Source: Pseudobdellovibrionaceae bacterium
GTDB lineage: Bacteria > Bdellovibrionota > FAC87 > UBA2466 > JACKAF01
Direction of reading: 5' to 3'
Assembly (NCBI GenBank): GCA_020635235.1
Contig: JACKAF010000002.1
Coordinates: forward strand, 310,001 to 374,000
Length of the DNA: 64,000 bases
Shown here: in pieces, positions 1 to 8,344 of the stretch
Position numbering within the stretch: the first letter of the stretch is position 1
Layout: every line of letters starts with the position of its first letter
Position numbers and translations under genes: made by a program
Notes under the pieces: model-generated
Told to the model about the DNA's origin: nothing
Database searches by the model: none
Seen by the model: only the letters and a program-made list of their open reading frames with translations

Positions 1-74
1 ACCACAGTTTTAGAAGCCGAGACATGGGCGAGGGTATAGCAGGATGGGCCTGTCAAATCCAGTGCAGGGCGCCG

Positions 75-2225
75 CTAGTGGAGATCGCGAGAAACGACCC
101 ACGGGGGTGTTTTCCCGGTGATCCCTTTAATCCAAGGGAGTGAGGGCAATGAGTCCGCTTCAAGTCCTGTTGCAAGGTACAAATTGCGGTAGCCTTTTTC
201 GTAGAGGGCCTTTGCCACTTCCTCCCCGAGCACACCGCCTCCCAAGTTTCTATCGATGTAGATGTCGCTCTCAGGGCTCCACTGTTCCAGAGACTCAAAA
301 AGGGATTCCGGGTTCTTAAAAGTTTGTAGCGGCTCGCCCTGAGATTTGGCGGCAAGTTTCCAGCTGAGGTGGACAAGGTCCTCGTCGTCCAATAGCAGGG
401 TCGCCTTGGGCAAATCGTCGCGCTTTGGGGCCGCGGCTTCCGCCTGAATGGGAACGAACGCCGCCATCATCTTCGGGATAAACGGCGTGCCCATTTCTTT
501 GGCAGCCGCCCGGATGCGTTTGTCCTCGTAATGGCTTGTTACCAGCACCGAATTCTTTTCTATGCCTAGTCGTTTTATTACTTCAACGCCGGTGTTACCA
601 GAGCCGATGAGCTCGTAGTCGACGAGGAATCGCACCGATTCGTTTACGTCGTTGCGGGCGCACCAATCAAAGAGCTCTTTATCGAGTGAAAAATGTAGGA
701 CGTTGAGCTCGTGTGTACGGACAAATTTGCTAAGGCGTTGCTGCCAGACGAGGTGAATAGCGACGTCATCATCAAGTACCACGATCGTGCCGCCTTCGCG
801 GACGGTGAGCTTTGGCAAGAACCAATCGGGCGGCGGCTGTACCGGAAGTCGGATCTCGACAGAGGTACCGGCGCCGGGCGCAGAAACCATTCGGATTGTC
901 CCGCCCCAACCCTGAATCCATTTGCGCGCATGGTAGAGGCCAAGCCCCGTTCCGGACTCTTTGCCGTGCGATTTGCCACGCTGAAAAAGCTGGGGGATGA
1001 GGGCTTTGTCGACACCTTTGCCGTTGTCTTCCACCCGGATTGAAACCCAAGCGTCGTCGCCGCCAAAATGCACTTCGACGTAACCGTCTGCCTCGATTGC
1101 GTCCACAGCGTTGTTGATGAGGTTGGAAACGATGCGGGTAAATTGTACCGCGTTTACTTCCGCGAACACGCCGTAACAGGCCTGATTGAGATGCAGATCA
1201 AAACTAAGACCTGTACGCGCTTTGTACTGGCTGCGTTTTTCTGAAATGACGCCATCGACCAGTATTGGCAAAAGCTCCAAGCTTGCCTCCGCGGTGAGCT
1301 GATCGGGAGTTTCCTCTACCGTATTGAGGCTGCGGTAACGCTCCAGAAGTTCATTGGCGATGTCGTTGATTCGATTTACGGCCGCTCGGATTAGAATCCG
1401 CTTTTCCTCGGGGACTGCCTGCAAATCGCTCGTGGCAAGGGAAAGTGCTGAGAGAGGAGACCGGATGTCATGGGCGACTTGCGCGGCCAGCTTAGAGGCC
1501 TCCGTTTGACTTCTCTGCCGGCGGATCTCTTCCTGTAGGGCTAAAAGGTTTTTGATAGTCGACTGAAATTCTTCCAGTAGAAGTTCCAACTCCGAAAAAC
1601 GAAGCTTCACGTCTTCGTTGAGCATGGAGGTAATAGCTTCAGAATTATTTTTCCGTGTCGCAAACCTACGGATATAGCGCGACAGGGTTTGTAGTGGTGC
1701 AGTTTGTCGGTCCACCATCCAGAGAAGTCCAGCCAGGAGGAAAAAGAAGAGCGCGCCCGTTTGCTGCACAAACGCGTTGATGTTTTCTCGGATGGGTTCC
1801 AGCAAAAACTCTGGGGACAACGACGCTTCCAAGACTCCCCACTCAGAAAGAGAATCGTCCCTCACCGGAGTCACAACTTTTGTGTCCGGAAGCAGCCACC
1901 GGAGCGCCCAGCTCGACTGGGTCTGCGGGGCATGCGTTCCCTGCACCCGTATCTCCCGGGTGCCGTACTGGAGGCGGGCCTCACTGAATATCTTTTTGTT
2001 GACCAAAATTTTAAGCTTCTGCTCAACGGCGAGGGAGTTCCCCTGCTTAAGGTCATTAAAAAAAGTGCTGGTATAGAGTGTTAGCCACTCACGCTGTGTG
2101 TGAAACAAACGAGCGGTGTCTTCACGGAAGTTTAGGATGACGACCACACAAAAAATGCTCCACAGAATGACGTAGCCTGTGATGATCGTAGCGAGTAACT
2201 GCGATTTGAAGGATCTAATTCGCAT
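75..2225 (-). CDS. Hybrid sensor histidine kinase with two receiver domains
   Basis: 716-residue membrane histidine kinase. An N-terminal membrane segment (about 10-32) and a second one (about 155-172) enclose an extracytoplasmic sensor region of about 120 residues. A coiled linker leads to the H-box with phospho-acceptor His252 (AHDIRSPLSA), then N-box Asn371/372, G1 (DNGKGV, about 400) and G2 (GTGLGL, about 425). Two receiver-like domains follow at about 478-590 and 607-706. Each keeps an acidic pocket, a central Asp (Asp536, Asp658) and a late Lys (585, 705), so both may be phosphorylatable. No DNA-binding output domain is fused. The start overlaps the stop of the upstream substrate-binding protein gene by 11 bases, so the two are probably translationally coupled and the kinase may sense through that protein. 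Confidence 0.93.
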   Translation of the reverse strand: MRIRSFKSQLLATIITGYVILWSIFCVVVILNFREDTARLFHTQREWLTLYTSTFFNDLKQGNSLAVEQKLKILVNKKIFSEARLQYGTREIRVQGTHAPQTQSSWALRWLLPDTKVVTPVRDDSLSEWGVLEASLSPEFLLEPIRENINAFVQQTGALFFFLLAGLLWMVDRQTAPLQTLSRYIRRFATRKNNSEAITSMLNEDVKLRFSELELLLEEFQSTIKNLLALQEEIRRQRSQTEASKLAAQVAHDIRSPLSALSLATSDLQAVPEEKRILIRAAVNRINDIANELLERYRSLNTVEETPDQLTAEASLELLPILVDGVISEKRSQYKARTGLSFDLHLNQACYGVFAEVNAVQFTRIVSNLINNAVDAIEADGYVEVHFGGDDAWVSIRVEDNGKGVDKALIPQLFQRGKSHGKESGTGLGLYHARKWIQGWGGTIRMVSAPGAGTSVEIRLPVQPPPDWFLPKLTVREGGTIVVLDDDVAIHLVWQQRLSKFVRTHELNVLHFSLDKELFDWCARNDVNESVRFLVDYELIGSGNTGVEVIKRLGIEKNSVLVTSHYEDKRIRAAAKEMGTPFIPKMMAAFVPIQAEAAAPKRDDLPKATLLLDDEDLVHLSWKLAAKSQGEPLQTFKNPESLFESLEQWSPESDIYIDRNLGGGVLGEEVAKALYEKGYRNLYLATGLEADSLPSLPWIKGITGKTPPWVVSRDLH

Positions 2226-3729
2226 TATTATCCCTCAAAATCTGAACATCAAACCAGTTGGCGACGAATTTCGGCGACGGCAACCATTCGGCGTTCTCAA
2301 TTAGTTTATTGAACACAGAAAAATGGTTTGCGTGGGCAATAGGGACGGCGCGGTATTCAGACACCAAATAGTCATCCAGTCCGTCGTGGGCTCTGAGAAC
2401 GTCCGCCGTGCTCATACCCGGGGTAATTGCCGCGAGTAATTTTTGCAAATCCGGAATCACCGAGCCCAGGAGGTAGTCCTCCGACCTGCTATCCAGAAAA
2501 CGCATGTTGTAGCTCAGATCATCCTTAAAGAAGTCAAAACTCTGAATAACGAGATCCGCTTTTTTTGTAGGAGCGGGATCGACTAGCGTAATTGAATAGT
2601 CATCCCAACTCTTGGCGAGATGGGACTTCAGGCACTCATTGCCGACGACTGAATAAAAGGAAAGTTCCAATGGTTTGCGCTTACGGAGTTTGCTTTTAGG
2701 GGAAGCGTCTACTTTTTCCGCAACTTCCCGCGAGGGGATAAGGCTATTCGCTGCCCGTGTTCCGGGAAGACAGGCAAGTAGTGCCTTGCGATCCAGACTC
2801 TGCGCCAGCAGGCGGCGCAAAGCTTTCGGTTTTAGTGCCGGCAAAGAGTCATTGAAAACCAATACGTAGGTAGTCTGTTTCGCTTGAGGGAGGGCCACGG
2901 TGTCTTCCCCCTCAAAAGCGGCCGGATCGGCAATGTCATAAAAAAGAAGATTGTTAACCTTTGAAGCCTGGTACTCGGCTCGAGCCGTTTCCACATCCAG
3001 ATGAAAGAGTTCGATGATCGCAGTATGCGGGGTCCCGCGGTAATAACGGTCAAAGGCTTCTACTTCTAGGCGCCCGGGCCGGAACGAAGCCACTCGGTAG
3101 GGTCCAGTGGCGTTGGGTCGCAGGAAAAAAGTCTCGTGGGTTTGTCCACTCATCTTATCCGGGTAGAGCACAAAAGAAGGCGTCGCCAGGTTGCGGATGA
3201 AGTGTTCTTCCCAGTCGTTCAGTTTTACTTCAAAACTCAGATCGGTAAGCGGTACAATCCCCGCGATGGAGGGGGCTTTGTCCTCGGCGTATTCCCGGGC
3301 CCCTACCACGCCGTCAAGCAACTGGTGATCCGGAGTCGAACGCGCGACCCACTCGTGAAAAGAAAACACCACGTCTTTGGTTCGCAGGGGCTTGCCATCA
3401 TGGAAAAAAACATCCGGGCGCAGTCTGAAGGTGTAGGTCTTGCTTTGTACATTGTAGGCCCACGACTCCAGAGCGTCTCCTTCTAGATCGAGCGCGCTGT
3501 TTCTGCGGACGAGCCGCCCGTACAACAACAATAAGGTGTTGCGATCCACGTCTGTTGTGGCTGTCTTCGGATCCAAACTATTGAGTTCTGAGGGGACCGG
3601 GACGCGCCAGTGTGTTGCAAAGTGCAGAGTGGTATTGGGCACGCGACGGTGCGCGAGCTTCCAAAGCGACGGGCTAACGACAAAGCCAATCCCTATCGCG
3701 AGACAGATTAGGGGCGCGTATTTGCTCAT
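2215..3729 (-). CDS. Family 5 extracellular solute-binding protein (peptide/nickel type)
   Basis: 504 residues with an N-terminal hydrophobic segment (about 5-20) acting as signal peptide or anchor and no lipobox Cys. The body has the SBP_bac_5 layout: an early segment on the starting configuration (LLLYGRLVRRNS, about 75), a central lobe with a TGPYRV motif (about 212), and a C-terminal closing lobe. Family members bind oligopeptides, nickel complexes or similar ligands for ABC importers. No permease or ATPase gene is adjacent. The neighbours are a histidine kinase that overlaps its 3' end and an ATP-grasp gene 15 bases upstream. This suggests a sensory ligand-binding role rather than transport; that is inference. 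Confidence 0.85.
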   Translation of the reverse strand: MSKYAPLICLAIGIGFVVSPSLWKLAHRRVPNTTLHFATHWRVPVPSELNSLDPKTATTDVDRNTLLLLYGRLVRRNSALDLEGDALESWAYNVQSKTYTFRLRPDVFFHDGKPLRTKDVVFSFHEWVARSTPDHQLLDGVVGAREYAEDKAPSIAGIVPLTDLSFEVKLNDWEEHFIRNLATPSFVLYPDKMSGQTHETFFLRPNATGPYRVASFRPGRLEVEAFDRYYRGTPHTAIIELFHLDVETARAEYQASKVNNLLFYDIADPAAFEGEDTVALPQAKQTTYVLVFNDSLPALKPKALRRLLAQSLDRKALLACLPGTRAANSLIPSREVAEKVDASPKSKLRKRKPLELSFYSVVGNECLKSHLAKSWDDYSITLVDPAPTKKADLVIQSFDFFKDDLSYNMRFLDSRSEDYLLGSVIPDLQKLLAAITPGMSTADVLRAHDGLDDYLVSEYRAVPIAHANHFSVFNKLIENAEWLPSPKFVANWFDVQILRDNNAN

Positions 3730-3744
3730 GAGTGTTGCTACTTT

Positions 3745-5667
3745 TTAGGGGAGTTGCCGTAGATCGTATTCAATGACGACGCCATAATTGTGCAGCTCGC
3801 TGCCTAGGCGAACGGGGCTGTGGAAGTAGTCCTTCACAAACCCTTTGGCTTTCCCCCCCAATTCGAGCGCTACTGTATAAAATTCCTCGGGGTATTTTCT
3901 AGACAAAAGTCCTTCGTAGTATTCCTTGAATGATTTAAGGTGGTTAGCCTCGATGGCGTAGCCCGGGGTGGGGTGAACTTCTCGCAGCGTGTTGAATCCC
4001 TGCCGGGACGCCCATTTTAGTAGGCCGCGCAAAAGAATGGCTCGGGCGTCCTTTGGGGCAGCGTCGGAGACGGCCAGACTGAGCACATGGAGGACGTTCG
4101 GCTTGCCGGGCCTCTTGAAGTGGGCACTTTCCACCGATCTTTCGAGGTAAAGCCGCCTGTTGAGCAGCGGATCCTGAGGGCCCACGCAAAGCGGGAGCAC
4201 CTGGGCGGCCGCGAGGAGTTCTCGGCGCTCGGCACTTGCCGCAAAAAAGTGTGCCCCGGGATTTAAAGCGTGCCGCCGGCGCAGAGTCGAGAGACTATCC
4301 CCATCGGCTTTCTTGAATAGCGGAAACAACGTGGTGAGATCCGAATACAATGCCTCAAACACAAAAATCGGTTCCGATCCGTAGGTGGAATTCTCCCAGT
4401 GAGTCGGCGACTGGATCGTCCAATTGTCTGCGTGCGCTTTCCAGTGTCCCATAGGAAAAATAGCGTGTCCTAGCCGAGAGGCCCCCTCAAGTCCACCGCG
4501 GTAAAGCAGACTGCCGCACGCGAGATGGTTTTCGTATTCCACTTCCTTGGGAAGTGACGGCTTGGAGATAGAGATTACCCGGCCTTCTTTTTCGGTCGAA
4601 AGGAAACGTATTTCGTAAGGGACGGACACCTTACCCGGCGGCGCCCAATCCACCGCTCGGCCACAATGCAAATCGGCCAAAATGCGCGCGAGAGAAATCC
4701 CGTAGGCCTTCTCAATGAGATCGCTGACTCTATCGTCGGTAATGCGGCAATTAATTTCAAGAAGATAGACCTTGTTCTCGCGGACGCGCACCTCGGCATT
4801 GGTAAGACTGTTTTCAATCATCAAACCGGCGTGCACTTTGCGCATCAGATCCTCGATCTGGGCGCGCGTCTTTGCCGGGACATCGGGAGCCGGAAAACAA
4901 TGTCCGGCATCCTCAAAAGTATTTCCAGAACAGAGGTACTTTTTTGTAATTCCCAAAACGGTGGCTTTGCCATGCTGGACCATGACCTCAACCCCGTACT
5001 CGGGGCCTTCGATGAGTTCTTCAACAAGCACTTCGTTACTGATGTCTTCAAAACGCGGGCGCAACTTCTCGTTCCAAAAATCCGCGTTGGAAGCTCGGAA
5101 GTAGGCCGCCTTCAATTGGATCTTATTCTCCACCCGGACCGCGGCCAGGCCGCGCATCATCTCAGCAGGCTTTACTATGAGGGGGAATCTAAGCTCCTCC
5201 TTTAGTAAGGTCTTCAGCGCCGACTCGTTTGCGAGCCTTCGGAACCAGGGCTGGGCGTCGGTAACCCGGGCAATTTTTTCGCGCGCGATCCCTTTGTTTC
5301 GAATGCTTCTATCCCGAAATCGGGAAATGACGGGGACCCCAAGGAGGTGAGACAGTTCGTTGGTGTGGTGGACAGCGGCCTCTGTGTAGGTGAGTACGCC
5401 ATCAAAAGACGCGCCGGTTTGCTCGCGGAACTTTTCTACCGCCTCGGCGAGTCCGCCATCTTTATAGCTAAACTCAATGGCGCGCCCGCAGTGTCGTTTC
5501 GCCCAGTCGGCAGAGGCCCCCATACCGGAGGCAAAGCTTACCTGCACATCCGGGAGCTCGCAGAGCGCCCCGAAAAGTGATTTTCGGTACAAAGCTGGAC
5601 CAGGTTCCACCACCAACAATCGTAATTTGTCGCCCCCGGCAGCCCCGTTTTTGTTTACCCAAGTCAT
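3745..5667 (-). CDS. ATP-grasp domain protein with C-terminal extension
   Basis: 640 residues. The first ~330 form a pre-ATP-grasp plus ATP-grasp ligase fold: LIVKPAEMMRG (ATP-binding Lys), VLVEELIEGPEYGVEVMV (about 215), and the metal-binding LLEINCRITDD (about 300). Such enzymes join a carboxylate to an amine or thiol through an acyl phosphate (biotin carboxylase or amino-acid ligase type). The C-terminal ~200 residues (about 440-640) are a separate domain that may be acetyltransferase-like, but I do not recognise it with certainty. First gene of a three-gene operon with the solute-binding protein and hybrid kinase. The substrate cannot be told from sequence; a peptide-like small molecule is a guess. 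Confidence 0.85.
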   Translation of the reverse strand: MTWVNKNGAAGGDKLRLLVVEPGPALYRKSLFGALCELPDVQVSFASGMGASADWAKRHCGRAIEFSYKDGGLAEAVEKFREQTGASFDGVLTYTEAAVHHTNELSHLLGVPVISRFRDRSIRNKGIAREKIARVTDAQPWFRRLANESALKTLLKEELRFPLIVKPAEMMRGLAAVRVENKIQLKAAYFRASNADFWNEKLRPRFEDISNEVLVEELIEGPEYGVEVMVQHGKATVLGITKKYLCSGNTFEDAGHCFPAPDVPAKTRAQIEDLMRKVHAGLMIENSLTNAEVRVRENKVYLLEINCRITDDRVSDLIEKAYGISLARILADLHCGRAVDWAPPGKVSVPYEIRFLSTEKEGRVISISKPSLPKEVEYENHLACGSLLYRGGLEGASRLGHAIFPMGHWKAHADNWTIQSPTHWENSTYGSEPIFVFEALYSDLTTLFPLFKKADGDSLSTLRRRHALNPGAHFFAASAERRELLAAAQVLPLCVGPQDPLLNRRLYLERSVESAHFKRPGKPNVLHVLSLAVSDAAPKDARAILLRGLLKWASRQGFNTLREVHPTPGYAIEANHLKSFKEYYEGLLSRKYPEEFYTVALELGGKAKGFVKDYFHSPVRLGSELHNYGVVIEYDLRQLP

Positions 5668-5809
5668 CTTAAGTCAAAACCCTATCTGGATTCCTCAGGC
5701 CTTCTAGAAACGTAAGTTGCGCACCAAGAATTGCACAAAGCTTGCCGCAATGCGACAAATATACTCTGTATCACGCAAGGAATGCTTAACAAGTTTTGGT
5801 TAAGACTTT

Positions 5810-6304
5810 TTAGTCCTGGATGGTAACAGTCACCGCGGGAAGGGTGGCGCGGCTCATTCCCATGGAATCATCTTCCACCAGTAGCTGCAAGAGGGTGTGC
5901 ATGTCGGAGTTGCTGACCCGTAGGCAGCCGTAAGTAGCGCGCAAGGCGCCGTTGCCGCGCCAATAACCGGGGCCTCCTAAGGATCCGCCATGGATAAGAA
6001 GGCCGGAGCGGCCGAAGAGTTTTTCCGCGGTGATGGCGTTCCCTGATAACGGCTTCAGGCGAATGGCTCCCCAGGGGCCGTAACTTTCCACGGGAAAATT
6101 TTGAGTGGATTGAAAGACCGAGCCGTCGTACACGCCGGTTGGTGTGTTCCCGTTTTCCAGAAACTGGGTATCTCCCGGTCCCCGGCTTCCGCGCGCAAGG
6201 ACCCGCATGCGTGTCACGGGTTTTCCGTCCAACTCCACGTAGAGCCAGCCGCTTAGGTTGCGATTTTTTGGGACGACCACTCTAAGATGGACTCGGTCGG
6301 GCAT
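5810..6304 (-). CDS. L,D-transpeptidase (YkuD) family protein
   Basis: 164 residues, essentially one YkuD domain. The first His sits in LLIHGGS (about 108) and the catalytic Cys in ATYGCLRVSNSD (about 132). The usual S/T-H-G-C motif reads T-Y-G-C here, so the residue before Gly is Tyr instead of His. The family cross-links peptidoglycan stem peptides or attaches proteins to them; this one is catalytically plausible because the Cys and first His are kept. No signal peptide is visible at the assigned start, which is unusual for an envelope enzyme. The preceding gene, 6 bases upstream, does encode an exported protein, and the two form a short operon. Confidence 0.85.
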   Translation of the reverse strand: MPDRVHLRVVVPKNRNLSGWLYVELDGKPVTRMRVLARGSRGPGDTQFLENGNTPTGVYDGSVFQSTQNFPVESYGPWGAIRLKPLSGNAITAEKLFGRSGLLIHGGSLGGPGYWRGNGALRATYGCLRVSNSDMHTLLQLLVEDDSMGMSRATLPAVTVTIQD

Positions 6305-6310
6305 CGCTCG

Positions 6311-6802
6311 TTACTCCTTTCCCAGTTTTTTCGCCTCGCCGCGGGCCACTTTCAGTGCCACCTGGGCGTGGGAATACTCCGGGGATTTTTTCGGAATGCG
6401 CTCCATCGCGCGTTCCAAGTTGCGGGGAAGTCCCTGACTTTCATTCACAAGGTACTTGAGGGCCGCCTTCCAATCCTTTTTGTGGTGCTCTGCCGCCACT
6501 TTCAAAAAGAGCTCCGTCTGTTTTTGGGCAATTTCCTGAAGGTAATGGGCGTAGTTGGTACTGAAATAGCCATCAAGGCGTCCGTCGCCGACCTGCAGGA
6601 TGCTCAGTAAGACGGTCGCATCTTTTTTTTCAACGACTGCCTGTACGGCCTTTTGCCATTGAGCCTGATTTTCAAAGCCGGGGGGCGAGAGAGGTAGGGC
6701 GGGCTCGGCGTGCGCGGTTACCACCAAGCCAAAGACACCCCAAAGAAAGGCGAGAACGAGAAAAATTTTCAGTGATTTTGGATCGTGCTCAGATGCGTTC
6801 AT
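6311..6802 (-). CDS. Exported alpha-helical protein of unknown function
   Basis: 163 residues with an uncleaved-looking or cleavable N-terminal hydrophobic stretch (about 12-30, ending VTAHAEP, a plausible signal-peptidase I site). The rest is Lys/Glu/Ala-rich and predicted helical, resembling TPR-like repeats. No family recognised. It lies directly upstream of the YkuD L,D-transpeptidase with a 6-base gap, so a role in cell-wall remodelling is possible but is inference from context. Confidence 0.7.
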   Translation of the reverse strand: MNASEHDPKSLKIFLVLAFLWGVFGLVVTAHAEPALPLSPPGFENQAQWQKAVQAVVEKKDATVLLSILQVGDGRLDGYFSTNYAHYLQEIAQKQTELFLKVAAEHHKKDWKAALKYLVNESQGLPRNLERAMERIPKKSPEYSHAQVALKVARGEAKKLGKE

Positions 6803-6921
6803 TTTTTCCTCTGGTTTTTCCCTCTGTCGGCACCTTCATCGGTAGCCGTTCTATCGGAAGGAATAGCAACTTACGTGCCTAATTCTTGCCCCCGAATTTG
6901 CGGCAGGGGCGCAGTATAACT

Positions 6922-6951
6922 CAAAAAAAGTTCTCACAGTTGAGAAGAACT
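6922..6951 (-). terminator. Weak intrinsic terminator after GT2 gene
   Basis: On the minus strand, two 4-bp stem halves (AGTT/AACT and CTCA/TGAG, separated by a CTT bulge) close a 4-base ACTG loop and are followed directly by seven T. It lies about 50 bases after the glycosyltransferase stop at 7001. The imperfect stem makes it a modest candidate. Confidence 0.4.
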
Positions 6952-7000
6952 CAGAGAAAAAATTAGAAATAGGATCTCGGAGTTGAGAAGGGGAGGGAAA

Positions 7001-8230
7001 TTAAGCCAGCGCTTTTTTTTCTGAGGCGAGTGTCGGCGCGTTTTGAAACGCGGTTTCGTATTGGTAGAGCTTTGTGACTCGGAGAAGGACATGGGTGACA
7101 GCGGCTTGAAAGACGACAAGCATTCCGAAGCCCCCAACGACGAGTCTGGACCAGTGCAAGTGGACGTGGCCGTCTCGAAGAAGATCCTGGATGCCGGGGA
7201 AGACAAGAACAGTTGATCCTGTCAGGGTCAGCCCCATGAAAAAGAGCAAAGCCCGTCCTTCAAAAAAGTTAGCAATGAGCGCCGGCCAGAAAGGTGGGTT
7301 GGCGTTCCCACCGGGTCCAAGAAAACTGAGTTCGTACGCCACCGCCGTCGCACAGAGGAGGAGAAACCCCGCCGATCCCAAGAGAAAACACGCCACAAAG
7401 CGGTAGATCATCCAGTCTTTGAGCCACGCGTTTTCAAGGTAAAACTCCGTGGGGTAGAGGCCCAATAGAGCCGTAAGCACTACGCACAGTATGAAACCCA
7501 TCAAAAAGAACCGCTCTGGACGGAAGCAAAGGACACCGGAGAAAATGGTCCCAAAAAAACGCATCCCATCTTTAAAGACGTTGAGTTTGCTCTCTCCCAC
7601 GCGCTCTTCGTAAGAGATCGGAACTTCCAGAACTTTAAGACCACCTAGAAGTGCGCGCGAACTCATCGAGGGAGTGAAATGGAGCCCATCCGGTAGCGGG
7701 TACAAATGGCGCAAAGAAGTACGGCGGATAACACGCATGCCGCTTGCGGTGTCTGTCACTTTACGGCCGCAAAGAAATCCGAGGAGCAAAGCATAGATCC
7801 GATTGCCGAGTTTTCGGATCGCTGGCATGCGAGTACCTTCTCCCATGCGAGACCCAAGAACAATGTCTGCCTGCTGGGCCATCAAATTGCGGCACAAGGG
7901 GACAAAGTCTAGCGGATCACAAGTCCCGTCCGCATCCAGGAAGCTGACCAAGGTACCGCTGCCCACCCGAAAACCTTCCTTGATGGCTGCACCGTAGCCG
8001 CGATTTTTTTCAAACTCGATAAGTTTTACGTCGGCGTAGCGGCGGGCGATTTTCACCGTTTTGTCAGTGGAACCGTCGCTGACGACGATGACTTCCACGT
8101 CGTGCAGCGGAAGTTCTGCCATCAACACGGATCGAGCTGCAAGACAGCGTTCGATTGTGGAGGCGATGGCATCTTCCTCGTTGTAGGCCGGGATAACGAT
8201 TGTGAGGGAGTCAGTTTTATTTGATGGCAT
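7001..8230 (-). CDS. Membrane-associated family 2 glycosyltransferase (DPM1/polyprenyl-phosphate type)
   Basis: 409 residues. A GT2 catalytic domain occupies about 1-225: start motif TIVIPAYNEEDA, nucleotide-binding DGSTDKT (about 53), and metal-binding FLDADGTCDP (about 97). At least four transmembrane segments follow. This is the DPM1/DPG-synthase-like architecture, which loads a sugar onto a polyprenyl phosphate for use by GT-C enzymes. The divergently transcribed neighbour at 8345 is such a GT-C enzyme, which supports a shared glycan pathway. Confidence 0.88.
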   Translation of the reverse strand: MPSNKTDSLTIVIPAYNEEDAIASTIERCLAARSVLMAELPLHDVEVIVVSDGSTDKTVKIARRYADVKLIEFEKNRGYGAAIKEGFRVGSGTLVSFLDADGTCDPLDFVPLCRNLMAQQADIVLGSRMGEGTRMPAIRKLGNRIYALLLGFLCGRKVTDTASGMRVIRRTSLRHLYPLPDGLHFTPSMSSRALLGGLKVLEVPISYEERVGESKLNVFKDGMRFFGTIFSGVLCFRPERFFLMGFILCVVLTALLGLYPTEFYLENAWLKDWMIYRFVACFLLGSAGFLLLCATAVAYELSFLGPGGNANPPFWPALIANFFEGRALLFFMGLTLTGSTVLVFPGIQDLLRDGHVHLHWSRLVVGGFGMLVVFQAAVTHVLLRVTKLYQYETAFQNAPTLASEKKALA

Positions 8231-8344
8231 GTGTTAAGTTTCAGGATTAGGGATGGTTAACCTCTATTATACGCAAGCTCGCTAGTCCGGCCATGCCGCG
8301 GCGGTCCACCGGTCCACTGGCAATTGTGCGACAATGTTAGCTCT

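Noticed and set aside
4666..5205. 179-codon + frame inside the ATP-grasp gene
   Set aside because: Antisense shadow; the minus frame has recognisable ATP-grasp motifs.
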